64,000 nucleotides of DNA, from the NCBI GenBank assembly GCA_016789025.1, contig JAEURC010000006.1:1-64000 (forward strand), read 5' to 3'. The translations under genes and the position numbers were made by a program. The DNA is from Anaerolineales bacterium. Lineage in GTDB: Bacteria > Chloroflexota > Anaerolineae > Anaerolineales > Villigracilaceae. Below the pieces are notes generated by a model that was not told where the DNA came from, made no database searches, and saw only the letters and a program-made list of their open reading frames with translations. This document shows, in pieces, positions 41,196 to 50,095 of this stretch; position 1 is the stretch's first letter; the number at the start of each line of letters is the position of its first letter.

Positions 41196-42962
41196 ATGTA
41201 CAGAACTCACACTTGCGGAGAATTACGCGCCAGCCACGCGGGTCAAACCGTGACGTTGGCTGGCTGGGTGAATCGCCGCCGCGACCATGGCGGCGTGGCA
41301 TTCTTCGATCTGCGCGACCGCGCAGGGACGGTGCAAGTCACCATCAACCCCGACCTTCCCAAAGAAACACTCGACCGCATCGCGGATGTCCGCTTTGAGT
41401 GGGTGTTGCAGATCGAAGGGCTGGTGCAAAAACGCCCCGAGGGGATGGCGAACCCAAAAATGGAAACGGGCGAGGTCGAGGTCATCGCCAAGAGCGTGAC
41501 CATCCTCAACCCTGCAAAAACCCTGCCCTTCATGGTCAGTTCGGATGCCGATCTGCCCGACGAAAACACGCGCCTCAAATATCGCTACCTCGACCTGCGC
41601 CGCGAAAGCATGACACGCAATATCGTGTTGCGACATAAAGTCGTCAAGTTCATGCGCGACTATCTCGATAAACAAGGCTTCATTGAAATCGAAACGCCGA
41701 TCATGTTCAAAGCGACCCCCGAAGGCGCGCGCGATTATCTCGTGCCGTCGCGTATTTACCCTGGACAGTTCTACGCCCTGCCTCAGTCGCCGCAACAGTT
41801 GAAACAGTTGCTGATGGTCGCGGGCATGGATAAATATTTTCAGATCGCGCGTTGCTTCCGCGACGAAGATCTGCGCGGCGACCGTCAGCCCGAGTTCACA
41901 CAACTTGACTTGGAAATGTCCTTCGTTCACCGCGACGATGTGTTGGCGTTGGTCGAAGGTTTGTATACGGCTATGCTTCCTGCCGTTGCGCCAAATAAAA
42001 AGTTACTTTCTTCGCCATGGCCCAAGTTTTCGCATCATGAAGTCGTTGAAAAATATGGAACCGATAAACCCGATCTGCGCTTCGGCATGGAGTTGATTGA
42101 CGTCAGCGAAATTTTTGCAAAGAGCGAGTTTAAAGTGTTTCAATCTGCGTTGAGCGCGGGGGGCGTGGTCAAGTGCATCGTTGCGCCGAAGTCGGCGGAG
42201 ATGTCGCGCAAGGAAGTGGACGCGTTGACCGAGTCGGCGAAGGGGCTGGGGGCGAAAGGACTGGCGACGTTGGCGATCACAGCCGAAGGTCCGAAAGGAA
42301 CCGCCGCGAAATTTGTCACAGAGGCAGAGGCGGAGGCGGTCAAATCCAAAACGGGCGCGAAGGAAGGCGATCTCATCCTGTTTGCGGCAGACGCGCGCGC
42401 GATCGTCAATAAAGTGCTGGGCGGACTGCGAGTGATCTTGCGCGATAAACTCGACCTTGCGGACAAAACGATGATGGCGTTCGCGTGGGTGGTGGACTTC
42501 CCGATGTTCGCGTGGAACGAAGAGGAGAAACGTTGGGATGCGGAACATCATCCGTTCACGATGCCGCAATTGCAAGACCTCGATAAATTCGACACCGATC
42601 CTGGTTCGATCCTTTCGGACGCGTACGACATGGTGTGCAACGGGTACGAGATGGCTTCGGGCTCGATCCGTATTCATCGCCGCGATATTCAAAATAAAAT
42701 TTTCCAAATGCTCGGTCATTCCGATGAGGCGATCCAAGCCAAGTTCGGTCACATGCTCGAAGCGTTTGAATATGGCGCGCCCCCGCACGGAGGGATGGCT
42801 CCTGGCATTGACCGTTTGGTGATGCTGTTGGCGGACGAACCGAACATCCGCGAGGTGATCGCATTCCCGAAGAATCAAGCGGGGCGCGATGTGATGGCGG
42901 ACGCACCGTCGGAAGTGGAACCGAAGCAGTTGAAGGAACTGCATATTCAGATCAGAGAATAG
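41196..42962 (+). CDS. aspS: Aspartyl-tRNA synthetase, probably non-discriminating
   Basis: 588 residues, bacterial type: an anticodon-binding OB domain (about 1-110), a class II core with the GAD insertion (about 290-420), and motif 3 in [13 protein letters not shown]. Two residues associated with recognition of both tRNA-Asp and tRNA-Asn are present: H31 in NRRRDHGG and G83 in RPEGMAN. With gatCAB following, it probably also makes Asp-tRNA-Asn for amidation. TTTGGAGG precedes the ATG. Expression should be set by the Asn/Asp attenuator. AsnRS is encoded 5.6 kb downstream, so the Asn route may be duplicated. Confidence 0.95.
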   Translation: MYRTHTCGELRASHAGQTVTLAGWVNRRRDHGGVAFFDLRDRAGTVQVTINPDLPKETLDRIADVRFEWVLQIEGLVQKRPEGMANPKMETGEVEVIAKSVTILNPAKTLPFMVSSDADLPDENTRLKYRYLDLRRESMTRNIVLRHKVVKFMRDYLDKQGFIEIETPIMFKATPEGARDYLVPSRIYPGQFYALPQSPQQLKQLLMVAGMDKYFQIARCFRDEDLRGDRQPEFTQLDLEMSFVHRDDVLALVEGLYTAMLPAVAPNKKLLSSPWPKFSHHEVVEKYGTDKPDLRFGMELIDVSEIFAKSEFKVFQSALSAGGVVKCIVAPKSAEMSRKEVDALTESAKGLGAKGLATLAITAEGPKGTAAKFVTEAEAEAVKSKTGAKEGDLILFAADARAIVNKVLGGLRVILRDKLDLADKTMMAFAWVVDFPMFAWNEEEKRWDAEHHPFTMPQLQDLDKFDTDPGSILSDAYDMVCNGYEMASGSIRIHRRDIQNKIFQMLGHSDEAIQAKFGHMLEAFEYGAPPHGGMAPGIDRLVMLLADEPNIREVIAFPKNQAGRDVMADAPSEVEPKQLKELHIQIRE

Positions 42963-42999
42963 AGAATAGAAAGTAGAGAATTAGAGGATTGGAGAATTG
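42957..42999. repeat. Phrase repeat before dapB
   Basis: Tandem GAGAATAGA/GAGGATTGG words. Bases 42976-42999 are identical to 43817-43840 and include the GGAG used by dapB. Confidence 0.7.
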
Positions 43000-43001
43000 A
43001 T

Positions 43002-43805
43002 ATGATCCGCGTTTGTCTTGCTGGTGGAACAGGTTGGGCTGGTTCAGCTGTTGCGCGCGCGATTTCAACACTGGAGGATATGACCCTTGTTTCTGCGGTG
43101 TCTCGCACCCATGCAGGCAAAACCCTCGGTGATGTTCTCGGCGACGCGAACTTGTCTTGCCCTGTGTATGCAACGGCGGAAGAAGCGCTCGCGGCTCATC
43201 CCTGCGACGTGTTTTTTGAGTTCACCAAGCCAGATGTTGCCAAGCAGAACGTGTTGAGCGCATTAACGCATGGAGCGCATGTCGTCGTCGGCACGTCGGG
43301 ATTGTCGGATGAAGATTATGCCGACATCGCGTCTGCCGCTGAAAACGCGCGGCGCGGAGCGCTGGCTGTCGGCAACTTCGCCTTGACGGTCGTTTTGCTT
43401 CAAAAGTTTTCCGAGATCGCCGCGAAGTTTATTCCGCAATGGGAAATTATTGATTACGCAAGCGACGCTAAAAAAGATTCGCCGAGTGGAACGGTGCGCG
43501 AGTTGGCAAATCGCTTGTCGAAAGTCCGCCCATCGGAGTTGACCGTGCCTCTGGAAGATACGCAAGGCGTGAAAGAAACACGCGGCGCGCGCATGACGGG
43601 GTCGCAAGTCCATTCCATTCGCTTGCCTGGGTATACGATCTCCGCCGAAGTGATCTTCGGTATGCCCGACCAGAAATTAACGATCAGGCACGACTCGGGT
43701 TCCAGTGCCGAGCCATATGTGGACGGTTCTTTGCTGGCGATTCGTACAGTGAGTTCATTCGTCGGTTTACGGCGCGGGCTTGACAGCGTTTTGGATCTGT
43801 CGTGA
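43002..43805 (+). CDS. dapB: 4-hydroxy-tetrahydrodipicolinate reductase
   Basis: 267 residues. The N-terminal Rossmann motif is VCLAGGTGWAGSAV. The core has VVVGTSGLSDED and a substrate-binding segment with KDSPSGTVRELA, matching the DapB K-D-x-P-S-G-T pattern. It makes tetrahydrodipicolinate in lysine and diaminopimelate synthesis. It sits between aspS and gatC on the same strand; the shared amino acid family (aspartate) may explain the grouping. The ribosome binding site comes from the preceding phrase repeat. Confidence 0.9.
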   Translation: MIRVCLAGGTGWAGSAVARAISTLEDMTLVSAVSRTHAGKTLGDVLGDANLSCPVYATAEEALAAHPCDVFFEFTKPDVAKQNVLSALTHGAHVVVGTSGLSDEDYADIASAAENARRGALAVGNFALTVVLLQKFSEIAAKFIPQWEIIDYASDAKKDSPSGTVRELANRLSKVRPSELTVPLEDTQGVKETRGARMTGSQVHSIRLPGYTISAEVIFGMPDQKLTIRHDSGSSAEPYVDGSLLAIRTVSSFVGLRRGLDSVLDLS

Positions 43806-43816
43806 CGGTTGATATG

Positions 43817-43840
43817 GAGAATTAGAGGATTGGAGAATTG
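43817..43840. repeat. Phrase repeat before gatC
   Basis: 24 bases identical to 42976-42999; contains the likely ribosome binding GGAG of gatC. Confidence 0.75.
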
Positions 43841-43843
43841 GTT

Positions 43844-44155
43844 ATGAGCGAGAAGGCGCAGATTCGGGTTGATGAAAAACTGGTGCGAGAGATCGCGTCT
43901 CTGGCGCGGTTGGATTTGACCGATGACGAGACGAAGATGTTCGTTTCTCAGTTCAAGGATATTCTCGATTATGTCAGTGTCTTAAATGAAGTGGACACGG
44001 ACAACGTCGCGCCTGCGTATTTGTCGTCTTCAAATAAGAATATGCCGCGAGAAGATCGAGTTGAAGAGTCTGTGCCGACGGAGGAGTTTCTCGCCAACGC
44101 GCCGCAGTCGAAAGATGATTACGTTTTGATTCCGCGTGTGCATGTGGAACAATAA
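43844..44155 (+). CDS. gatC: Aspartyl/glutamyl-tRNA amidotransferase subunit C
   Basis: 103 residues, typical GatC: VREIASLARLDLTDDETKMF, then DILDYVSVLNEVDTDNV and the C-terminal REDRVEESVPTEEFLANAP. It wraps around GatA and joins the GatCAB complex that amidates Glu-tRNA-Gln and Asp-tRNA-Asn. The start at 43844 gives the usual N-terminus. Confidence 0.94.
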   Translation: MSEKAQIRVDEKLVREIASLARLDLTDDETKMFVSQFKDILDYVSVLNEVDTDNVAPAYLSSSNKNMPREDRVEESVPTEEFLANAPQSKDDYVLIPRVHVEQ

Positions 44156-44156
44156 C

Positions 44157-44240
44157 ATGTCACTCTGACATGTCATTCTGAGCGAAGCGAAGAATCCCTG
44201 ACACCTTCGTAGAGACCCTTCGCTATCGCTCAGGGTGACA
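44157..44240. repeat. TGTCATTCTGAGCG-type repeat
   Basis: Inverted ends TGTCATTCTGAG and CTCAGGGTGACA enclose the AGAGACCCTTCGCT word. It supplies the bases just upstream of the gatA start. Confidence 0.65.
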
Positions 44241-44247
44241 ATTCGCT

Positions 44248-45714
44248 ATGAAACTTCACGAACTAAGTCTTCAAGAAACGCACGAACAACTTTCCAGCCG
44301 AAAGATTTCTTCGGCGGAGTTGACGCGCGCGTATCTCGAACGCGTTCAGCGGATTGATCCGCAAGTCAAATCGTACGTGACTGTTTCGGAAGACCTTGCT
44401 CTCGAACAAGCTAGGCAAGCAGATGAACGCATCAAGTCGGGTGATGGCTTGACTACGCTGACTGGCATTCCGTACTCGGCAAAAGATTCACTTTCGACTC
44501 GCGGAGTCAACACAACCTGCTCATCGAAGATTCTTGAAAACTACAAGCCGTTCTACGACTCGACCGCCATCACGAATCTAAATTTGGCTGGCTCTGTTCT
44601 TCTCGGCAAAAACAACATGGACGAATTCGGCATGGGCTCGTCCACTGAAAACTCGGGTTTCTTCACCACGCGCAACCCGTGGAATTTCGATCGCGTCCCT
44701 GGCGGTTCGAGCGGAGGCTCAGCCGCGGCGGTCGCGGCGGGACTCGCTCCGTTCGCGCTCGGCGAAGACACGGGCGGATCTGTCCGTATGCCCGCCTCGT
44801 TTTGCGGCGTGACTGGACTCAAGACAACCTACGGACGCGTTTCGCGCTATGGTTTGATTCCGCTGGTGTCGTCGTTCGACACGATCGGTCCGATGGCGAG
44901 AAGCGCGTATGATGTGTCGCTAGTCCTTGAGGCGATCGCGGGACACGATCCCAAAGACGGCACGTCGCGCGTCGAGTCTGTGCAAAATTATTCCGAGAGT
45001 TTGAAGAAAGCAGAAAATTTGCGCGGACTCCGCATTGGCATCCCGAAAGAATATTTCGTTGAAGGGCTGGATAAAGAAGTAGATGCTTCCGTTCGAGCCG
45101 CGATCAAGCAAATAGAATCTCTCGGCGCAGAAGTGATGGAAGTGTCGCTTCCACACACGCAGTACGCCATCCCTGTTTATTATTTGATTCTGTTTGCCGA
45201 AGCGAGTTCCAACCTCGCAAAATATGACGGCGTGCGGTTTGGTCTGTCGGAGCGCACAACAGGCGACCTGATGGATGTCTACCTGAAAACGCGCGAAACG
45301 GGCTTCGGCGCAGAAACGAAACGAAGAATCATGCTTGGCACGTTCGCCCTCTCCGCTGGATATTACGACGCCTACTATTTAAAAGCGCAGAAAGTCCGCG
45401 CGTTGATTCGGCAGGATTTTCAAAAAGCGTTCGAGACCTGTGACGCGCTCATCACACCCGTCGCGCCGACGACCGCGTTCCGCATCGGCGAGAAGATATC
45501 AAATCCGCTGGATATGTATTTGTCGGATGTGTTTGTCGTCGCAATCAATCTCGCGGGGATTCCCGCGTTGTCCGTCCCATGCGGTTTCTCGAACGGACTT
45601 CCCATCGGGATGCAAGTCATGGGTCCGCATTTGTCGGAGGAGACTCTGCTTCGTATCGGTCATTTGTATCAGAGCCAAACTGATTGGCACACGAAACATC
45701 CGCCGTGTTGGTAA
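44248..45714 (+). CDS. gatA: Aspartyl/glutamyl-tRNA amidotransferase subunit A
   Basis: 488 residues, amidase-signature enzyme. Catalytic Ser-cisSer-Lys elements are K in PYSAKDSLSTRG and serines in GGSSGGSAAAVAAG, followed by GEDTGGSVRMPA. It releases ammonia from glutamine for the transamidation carried out with GatB. It lies between gatC and gatB in one orientation. Confidence 0.96.
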   Translation: MKLHELSLQETHEQLSSRKISSAELTRAYLERVQRIDPQVKSYVTVSEDLALEQARQADERIKSGDGLTTLTGIPYSAKDSLSTRGVNTTCSSKILENYKPFYDSTAITNLNLAGSVLLGKNNMDEFGMGSSTENSGFFTTRNPWNFDRVPGGSSGGSAAAVAAGLAPFALGEDTGGSVRMPASFCGVTGLKTTYGRVSRYGLIPLVSSFDTIGPMARSAYDVSLVLEAIAGHDPKDGTSRVESVQNYSESLKKAENLRGLRIGIPKEYFVEGLDKEVDASVRAAIKQIESLGAEVMEVSLPHTQYAIPVYYLILFAEASSNLAKYDGVRFGLSERTTGDLMDVYLKTRETGFGAETKRRIMLGTFALSAGYYDAYYLKAQKVRALIRQDFQKAFETCDALITPVAPTTAFRIGEKISNPLDMYLSDVFVVAINLAGIPALSVPCGFSNGLPIGMQVMGPHLSEETLLRIGHLYQSQTDWHTKHPPCW

Positions 45715-45718
45715 ATAC

Positions 45719-45868
45719 CTATCGCCCTGAGCGGAGTGAGCCGATAGGCGAACGCAGTCGAAGGGCAAGTTTCATGAACACATTATGTTTGCATGTTATC
45801 TGCGCTTCGACTGCGGTCTTCGTCTCCGCTACGCTTCGCTCAGACCTCCGCTCAGCGCGGAAATAAAA
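45719..45868. repeat. CCGATAGGCGAACGCAGTCG repeat and related words
   Basis: 45719-45770 is the reverse complement of 14787-14830. Further GCTTCGCTC words reach the gatB leader. Confidence 0.6.
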
Positions 45869-45870
45869 CT

Positions 45871-47313
45871 ATGAACTACGAACCCATCATCGGACTTGAA
45901 GTCCACGCGGAGTTGCTCACAAGATCGAAAATGTTTTGTGGATGCGAAGTCGTGGATTCGATCACCGCGAAACCGAATCGCTATATTTGTCCCGTGTGCA
46001 CGGGTCAGCCTGGCGCGTTGCCTGTGTTGAATCGAAAAGCGATCGAGTTGGCTGTCAGAGTCGGTTTGGCGCTTGGATGCGAAATCCATGCCGAAAGTAT
46101 TTTCGCGCGCAAAAATTACTTTTATCCCGACCTGCCGAAGGGCTATCAAATTTCGCAATACGATCAGCCGCTTGCAACAGATGGGAAACTGCTCATCGAA
46201 ACTGAAGCAGGCATAAAGGAGATTCGGATTCGCCGCGTCCACTTGGAAGAGGACACGGGCAAGTTATCCCACGCCGACGCGCACTCGTTCATTGATTACA
46301 ACCGAAGCGGCGTCCCGTTGCTCGAAATCGTCACCGAGCCAGGCCTGCGCTCGCCCGACGAAGCGAAAGCGTATGCGTCCGCGTTGCGCGCGATCCTGCG
46401 TTATCTCGACGTGAACTCGGGCGACATGGAAAAAGGCGTGATCCGTTTTGAGGCGAATGTTTCGGTCCGCAAAACGGGAAGCGATCAACTCAATCCGCGC
46501 ACCGAAATAAAAAATCTCAACTCGTTCCGCGCCCTCGCGCAGGGAATCGAATACGAGATCGCGCGCCAAACCGAAATTTATTCGCGCGGCGGAATCGTCG
46601 AACAGGAAACGCTGGGCTTCAACGAGGCGGCGGGCAAGACCTATTCACAGCGCGGCAAAGAGGACGCGCACGATTATCGCTACTTCCCCGAGCCCGATCT
46701 GCCGCCGCTTGTTTTGGATGCGGATTGGATTCACTCGATTCGGACTCAACTTCCCGAATTGCCCGACGCAAAAACAAAACGCTTCATCTCGGACTTCAAC
46801 CTGACTCCGTCCGACGCGCGTTTTCTCACCTCCGACCTTTCTCTCGCGCACTACTTCGAGCGCGTCGCGGCTTCATCCAAAAGCCCCGCCAAAACTGTCC
46901 ACTCGTGGATCGCGGGCGAGTTCATGCGCAACTTGAACGACTCAGGCGCGAGCATTGGCGATGTGACTCTCGCCCCCGAATCCTTCGCCCAACTGATAGA
47001 CATGGTCACCGACAAAATCATCGGCGGCAACGCGGCAAAAATTGTACTGACCGAACTCCTCCAAAACGGCGGCGACCCCGCGCAGATCGTCAAAGAGAAG
47101 GGACTCGCCCAAGTCTCCGACGAAAGTTTCATTCAAGAAGCCGTGACGAAAGTGTTAAACGACAATCCCTCCGAAGTAGAGAAATATCTCGCGGGCAAAG
47201 AAACTCTCCTGCAATGGTTCGTCGGTCAAGTCGCGCGCGCCACGAAAGGCAAGGCTGACCCGAATGTGACGAGGGATGCGCTGGTCAAAGGGTTGGAGGA
47301 GAGGAGAAAGTAA
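45871..47313 (+). CDS. gatB: Aspartyl/glutamyl-tRNA amidotransferase subunit B
   Basis: 480 residues from the ATG giving [17 protein letters not shown], the family start. The kinase-like domain has [12 protein letters not shown] and [18 protein letters not shown]. The C-terminal YqeY-like tail covers about 330-480. It phosphorylates the tRNA-bound acid and accepts ammonia from GatA. A second copy of the last ~30 codons lies at 47951-48040 beyond a TA module, suggesting the end of the gene was exchanged or the module inserted there. Confidence 0.96.
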   Translation: MNYEPIIGLEVHAELLTRSKMFCGCEVVDSITAKPNRYICPVCTGQPGALPVLNRKAIELAVRVGLALGCEIHAESIFARKNYFYPDLPKGYQISQYDQPLATDGKLLIETEAGIKEIRIRRVHLEEDTGKLSHADAHSFIDYNRSGVPLLEIVTEPGLRSPDEAKAYASALRAILRYLDVNSGDMEKGVIRFEANVSVRKTGSDQLNPRTEIKNLNSFRALAQGIEYEIARQTEIYSRGGIVEQETLGFNEAAGKTYSQRGKEDAHDYRYFPEPDLPPLVLDADWIHSIRTQLPELPDAKTKRFISDFNLTPSDARFLTSDLSLAHYFERVAASSKSPAKTVHSWIAGEFMRNLNDSGASIGDVTLAPESFAQLIDMVTDKIIGGNAAKIVLTELLQNGGDPAQIVKEKGLAQVSDESFIQEAVTKVLNDNPSEVEKYLAGKETLLQWFVGQVARATKGKADPNVTRDALVKGLEERRK

Positions 47314-47356
47314 ATCTGCTTTTGATGTAAAATAAATATAAAAAGGAGTATCGGAG

Positions 47357-47596
47357 ATGGACATACTTCAAGTTCGCAAACAACTACATCAAAGAATAGA
47401 CAGTTTGCCCGACGATGTTATAGCCCAGGTGGCAGACTTTACGCTATTTATTATGGTAAAAAACCAAATTTCCCCGTTGTATGAAGAATGGGAAGTTAAT
47501 CAATGGCAGAACTTTGCGCTTGAGCGGTTTTTCCATGAAGAGGATGAGGTTGAGTATTCTATATCAGACGCAAAGGAAGTTTATAAAACGTCATGA
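47357..47596 (+). CDS. Antitoxin-like protein of a PemK-type TA pair
   Basis: 79 residues: N-terminal helix pair LHQRIDSLPDDVIAQVADFTLFI, resembling DUF2281-like antitoxins, then an acidic tail (HEEDEVEYSISDAKEVYKTS) able to wrap a toxin. GGAG lies six bases before the ATG. The stop overlaps the toxin start (ATGA), the normal arrangement of antitoxin before toxin. Confidence 0.7.
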   Translation: MDILQVRKQLHQRIDSLPDDVIAQVADFTLFIMVKNQISPLYEEWEVNQWQNFALERFFHEEDEVEYSISDAKEVYKTS

Positions 47597-47946
47597 AGGC
47601 GGGGGATATTGTCCTGATCCGCTTTCCACAAGCGGATTTGGTCTCTGGCAAACTTCGCCCCGCGCTGATTTTGGCAATTGCCCCAGGGAATCATGCCGAT
47701 CTGCTGTTGGCGCTCATCACTTCCCGCGACTATCAGGCTGTGCCAGAATTTGACGAGGTTGTTGACTTAACCGATAACGATTTCAAAGCAACAGGATTGA
47801 AAACTCGCTCTGTGATTCGTTTAGCAAGGCTGGCGAGCGTTGAAGCGTCTATTGTCAATGCGCGTTTGGGCGGCATTTCACCAGAAAGATTGAAAAATCT
47901 TAAGAGCCGCTTGATCAAATGGCTGCAGGAAAATAACAATTCTTAG
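47593..47946 (+). CDS. PemK/MazF-like toxin
   Basis: 117 residues: GDIVLIRFPQADLVSGKLRPALIL is the PemK-like SH3-barrel start, with the conserved LLLALITSRDYQ strand and SVIRLARLASVEASIV later. Such toxins cut mRNA when the antitoxin is lost. It overlaps the antitoxin by four bases. The pair sits directly after gatB and is followed by a second gatB tail, which points to recent acquisition. Confidence 0.8.
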   Translation: MKAGDIVLIRFPQADLVSGKLRPALILAIAPGNHADLLLALITSRDYQAVPEFDEVVDLTDNDFKATGLKTRSVIRLARLASVEASIVNARLGGISPERLKNLKSRLIKWLQENNNS

Positions 47947-47950
47947 GATC

Positions 47951-48040
47951 TTCGGTCAAGTGGCGCGCGCAACGAAAGGGAAGGCGGATCCGAATGTGAC
48001 GAGGGAGTTGTTGGTCAAGGGGTTGGAGGAGAGAAGACAA
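47951..48040 (+). pseudogene. Second copy of the gatB 3' end
   Basis: Encodes [18 protein letters not shown] and on to LVKGLEERR, matching the last ~30 codons of gatB. Most base differences are at third codon positions. It has no start and continues into unrelated codons. It is a remnant from gene-end duplication or recombination. Confidence 0.88.
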
Positions 48041-48044
48041 TCTC

Positions 48045-48413
48045 ATGATAAATGCTGAGGTTCTTAGCTATATCTTAATAATCCCTTGCTTGATAGTTGT
48101 CATGGCAATTATCGTTGTAATTGGCTTGTCAATTCACAATGCAAAAATGAGATATGTTAACTTCACTAAAAACCCGAAGAAAAGCGTAAGTCATAAAGTG
48201 TTGGAATCAAAGCTTCGACCTCTGAAATTGCTTGGCAATATCTTGGGTATTCTTACTCTTCTATCTCTTGTGTTTTTTATGGCTACCGCAACATTACTCA
48301 AAACCAATGTTGGAGAGGTGCTAGCAAGAATGTCAATCTCAGCATCTTTACTATTCGGATTACTTTTTAGCATCATCACGTTGGCGCTTTACCTTAGCGT
48401 CTCCAAGAAATAA
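48045..48413 (+). CDS. Small membrane protein of unknown function
   Basis: 122 residues with an N-terminal helix (about 7-30) and two more (about 62-85, 95-118). The middle is basic (TKNPKKSVSHKVLESKLRPLK). Base composition is more AT-rich than neighbouring genes, in keeping with acquisition together with the TA module. No family is recognised. Confidence 0.55.
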   Translation: MINAEVLSYILIIPCLIVVMAIIVVIGLSIHNAKMRYVNFTKNPKKSVSHKVLESKLRPLKLLGNILGILTLLSLVFFMATATLLKTNVGEVLARMSISASLLFGLLFSIITLALYLSVSKK

Positions 48414-48559
48414 GAATTTACAGATTTGCTGTCTACTGGATCAGTGTCTGCTTGCGAAATTCCACGAATCGTGAACTGAAGTACCCAGCGGTTTTGAAAA
48501 TCTCTGGGTTCTTATCTTACGCCTGAGCCGCTTCCTCTCACAGCCACAAAACACGCCTC

Positions 48560-48568
48560 TGCTATAAT
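48560..48568 (+). promoter_or_regulatory. Extended -10 promoter of asnS
   Basis: TGCTATAAT with perfect TATAAT (48563-48568), same 10-mer as at the aspS leader. Predicted start about 48575, leader of about 26 bases. Confidence 0.65.
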
Positions 48569-48600
48569 GGGCAAAACCAAATTGCAAAAGGGATTTCTTT

Positions 48601-49944
48601 ATGGCTGAACACATCAGCGTTTCGCAAATTTCAAAATACATCGGACAAGAAGTAACCATCAAAGGCTGGGTCTACAATCGCACGGACAAGGGCAAGTTGT
48701 GCTTTTTGCTCGTGCGCGACGGTTCGGGCTTTGTGCAGTGTGTCGCTTTCAAAGGCGATCTCGAACCCGAAGTCTTCGATAAGGTGATGCGCCTGCCGCA
48801 AGAGTCGTCGGTGATCATCACGGGCGTGGTGCGGGAGGATAAGCGCGCGCCTGGCATCCCTGGTGGGTACGAACTCGGCGTGAAGCAGATCGAGATCGTG
48901 CAAGAGGCGGCGCCCGAGTACCCGATGTCGCTCAAGGATCACGGTCCCGACTTTGCGCTTGATCATCGTCACTTGTGGATACGGATGCAAAGTCAATGGG
49001 CGATATTGAAAGTGCGAAGTACGGTCATGGCGGCGACGCGCGAATGGCTCAACACGAACGGCTTCCTCGAAATGAGCACGCCGATCCTCACTCCCGCCGC
49101 CGCCGAAGGGACGACGACCCTCTTCGAGACCGAATACTTCGACGAGGGCAAAGCCTACCTCGCGCAGACGGGTCAACTATACAACGAAGCCAACATCTTC
49201 GCGTTCGGAAGAGTCTACTGCTTCGGTCCCACCTTTCGCGCGGAGAAGTCGAAGACGCGCCGTCACCTCACCGAATTCTGGATGCTCGAACCCGAAATCG
49301 CCTTCTGCGATTTAGATGGGCTGATGGAAGTGGAAGAAAAAATGATCCAGCATATTGCCCAACGGGTGATGCGCGACTGTATGGCTGAATTGAAATTTCT
49401 CAACCGCGACATTTCCAAGTTGGAGAATATCCAAGCGCCGTTTCCGCGCATGTCGTACGATGACGCGGCAAACTATCTCCTTGACCTCTACGAAAAAGAG
49501 ACCGACCCCGAACGCAAAGAACTCCTCAAATTCGAGTGGGGCATGGACTTCGGCGCTCCGCACGAAACGGAATTGACAAAACTTCACGACAAGCCATTGT
49601 TCGTGTACGGCTATCCGAGCGCGGTCAAAGCGTTTTACATGGAACCATGGCCTGGTCGCCCAGAAGTTTGTAAAAGTGTGGATTTGCTCGCCCCCGAAGG
49701 CTACGGCGAAATCTGCGGCGGCTCGGAACGCATGTCGAGTCACGACGCTTTGTTGGCGCGGATTCACAAAGAAGGCTTGCCCGAAGAAGCGTTCAAGTGG
49801 TATCTCGAACTGCGCAAGTACGGCTCCGTTCCGCACTCGGGCTTTGGCATGGGCGTGGAAAGAGTTGTCGCGTGGCTGTGCGGCATCGAACACATCCGCG
49901 AGGCGATTCCGTTTCCGAGGACGATCAAGCGAGTCTATCCATAA
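48601..49944 (+). CDS. asnS: Asparaginyl-tRNA synthetase
   Basis: 447 residues, class II. The OB-fold covers about 1-105 (VTIKGWVYNRTDKGKLCFLLVRDG). Motif 2 is near FRAEKSKTRRHLTEFWMLEPE and motif 3 near SGFGMGVERVVAWLCG. The C-terminal FPRTIKRVYP is typical of AsnRS rather than AspRS. It charges tRNA-Asn directly. With GatCAB and a probably non-discriminating AspRS also encoded here, two routes to Asn-tRNA may coexist, GatCAB being also needed for Gln-tRNA if GlnRS is absent. Confidence 0.95.
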   Translation: MAEHISVSQISKYIGQEVTIKGWVYNRTDKGKLCFLLVRDGSGFVQCVAFKGDLEPEVFDKVMRLPQESSVIITGVVREDKRAPGIPGGYELGVKQIEIVQEAAPEYPMSLKDHGPDFALDHRHLWIRMQSQWAILKVRSTVMAATREWLNTNGFLEMSTPILTPAAAEGTTTLFETEYFDEGKAYLAQTGQLYNEANIFAFGRVYCFGPTFRAEKSKTRRHLTEFWMLEPEIAFCDLDGLMEVEEKMIQHIAQRVMRDCMAELKFLNRDISKLENIQAPFPRMSYDDAANYLLDLYEKETDPERKELLKFEWGMDFGAPHETELTKLHDKPLFVYGYPSAVKAFYMEPWPGRPEVCKSVDLLAPEGYGEICGGSERMSSHDALLARIHKEGLPEEAFKWYLELRKYGSVPHSGFGMGVERVVAWLCGIEHIREAIPFPRTIKRVYP

Positions 49945-49949
49945 TGACG

Positions 49950-50035
49950 TAAACAGGGAAACAGGTACACAAGTAGACAAGTCGCGTGTTCACCTGTTTC
50001 CGTGTCTACTTGTTTCCGTGTTTACTTCTTTTCCC
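49950..50035. repeat. Phrase repeat, GTAAACAGGGAAACAGG type
   Basis: Tandem variants of ACAAGTAGACAAG and TGTCTACTTGTTTCCGTG; members also at 31560 and 62670. Confidence 0.6.
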
Positions 50036-50037
50036 GA

Positions 50038-50043
50038 TATAAT
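50038..50043 (+). promoter_or_regulatory. -10 box upstream of the first phosphoesterase
   Basis: TATAAT within CGATATAATCAACC, 52 bases before the GTG start. No clear -35. Confidence 0.4.
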
Positions 50044-50095
50044 CAACCGCAATACCTGAACGAGCAAACCTAAATCCCTTGCGGAGGATGCCACC

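Noticed and set aside
42003..42944. 313-codon frame opposite aspS
   Set aside because: Shadow of the AspRS core.
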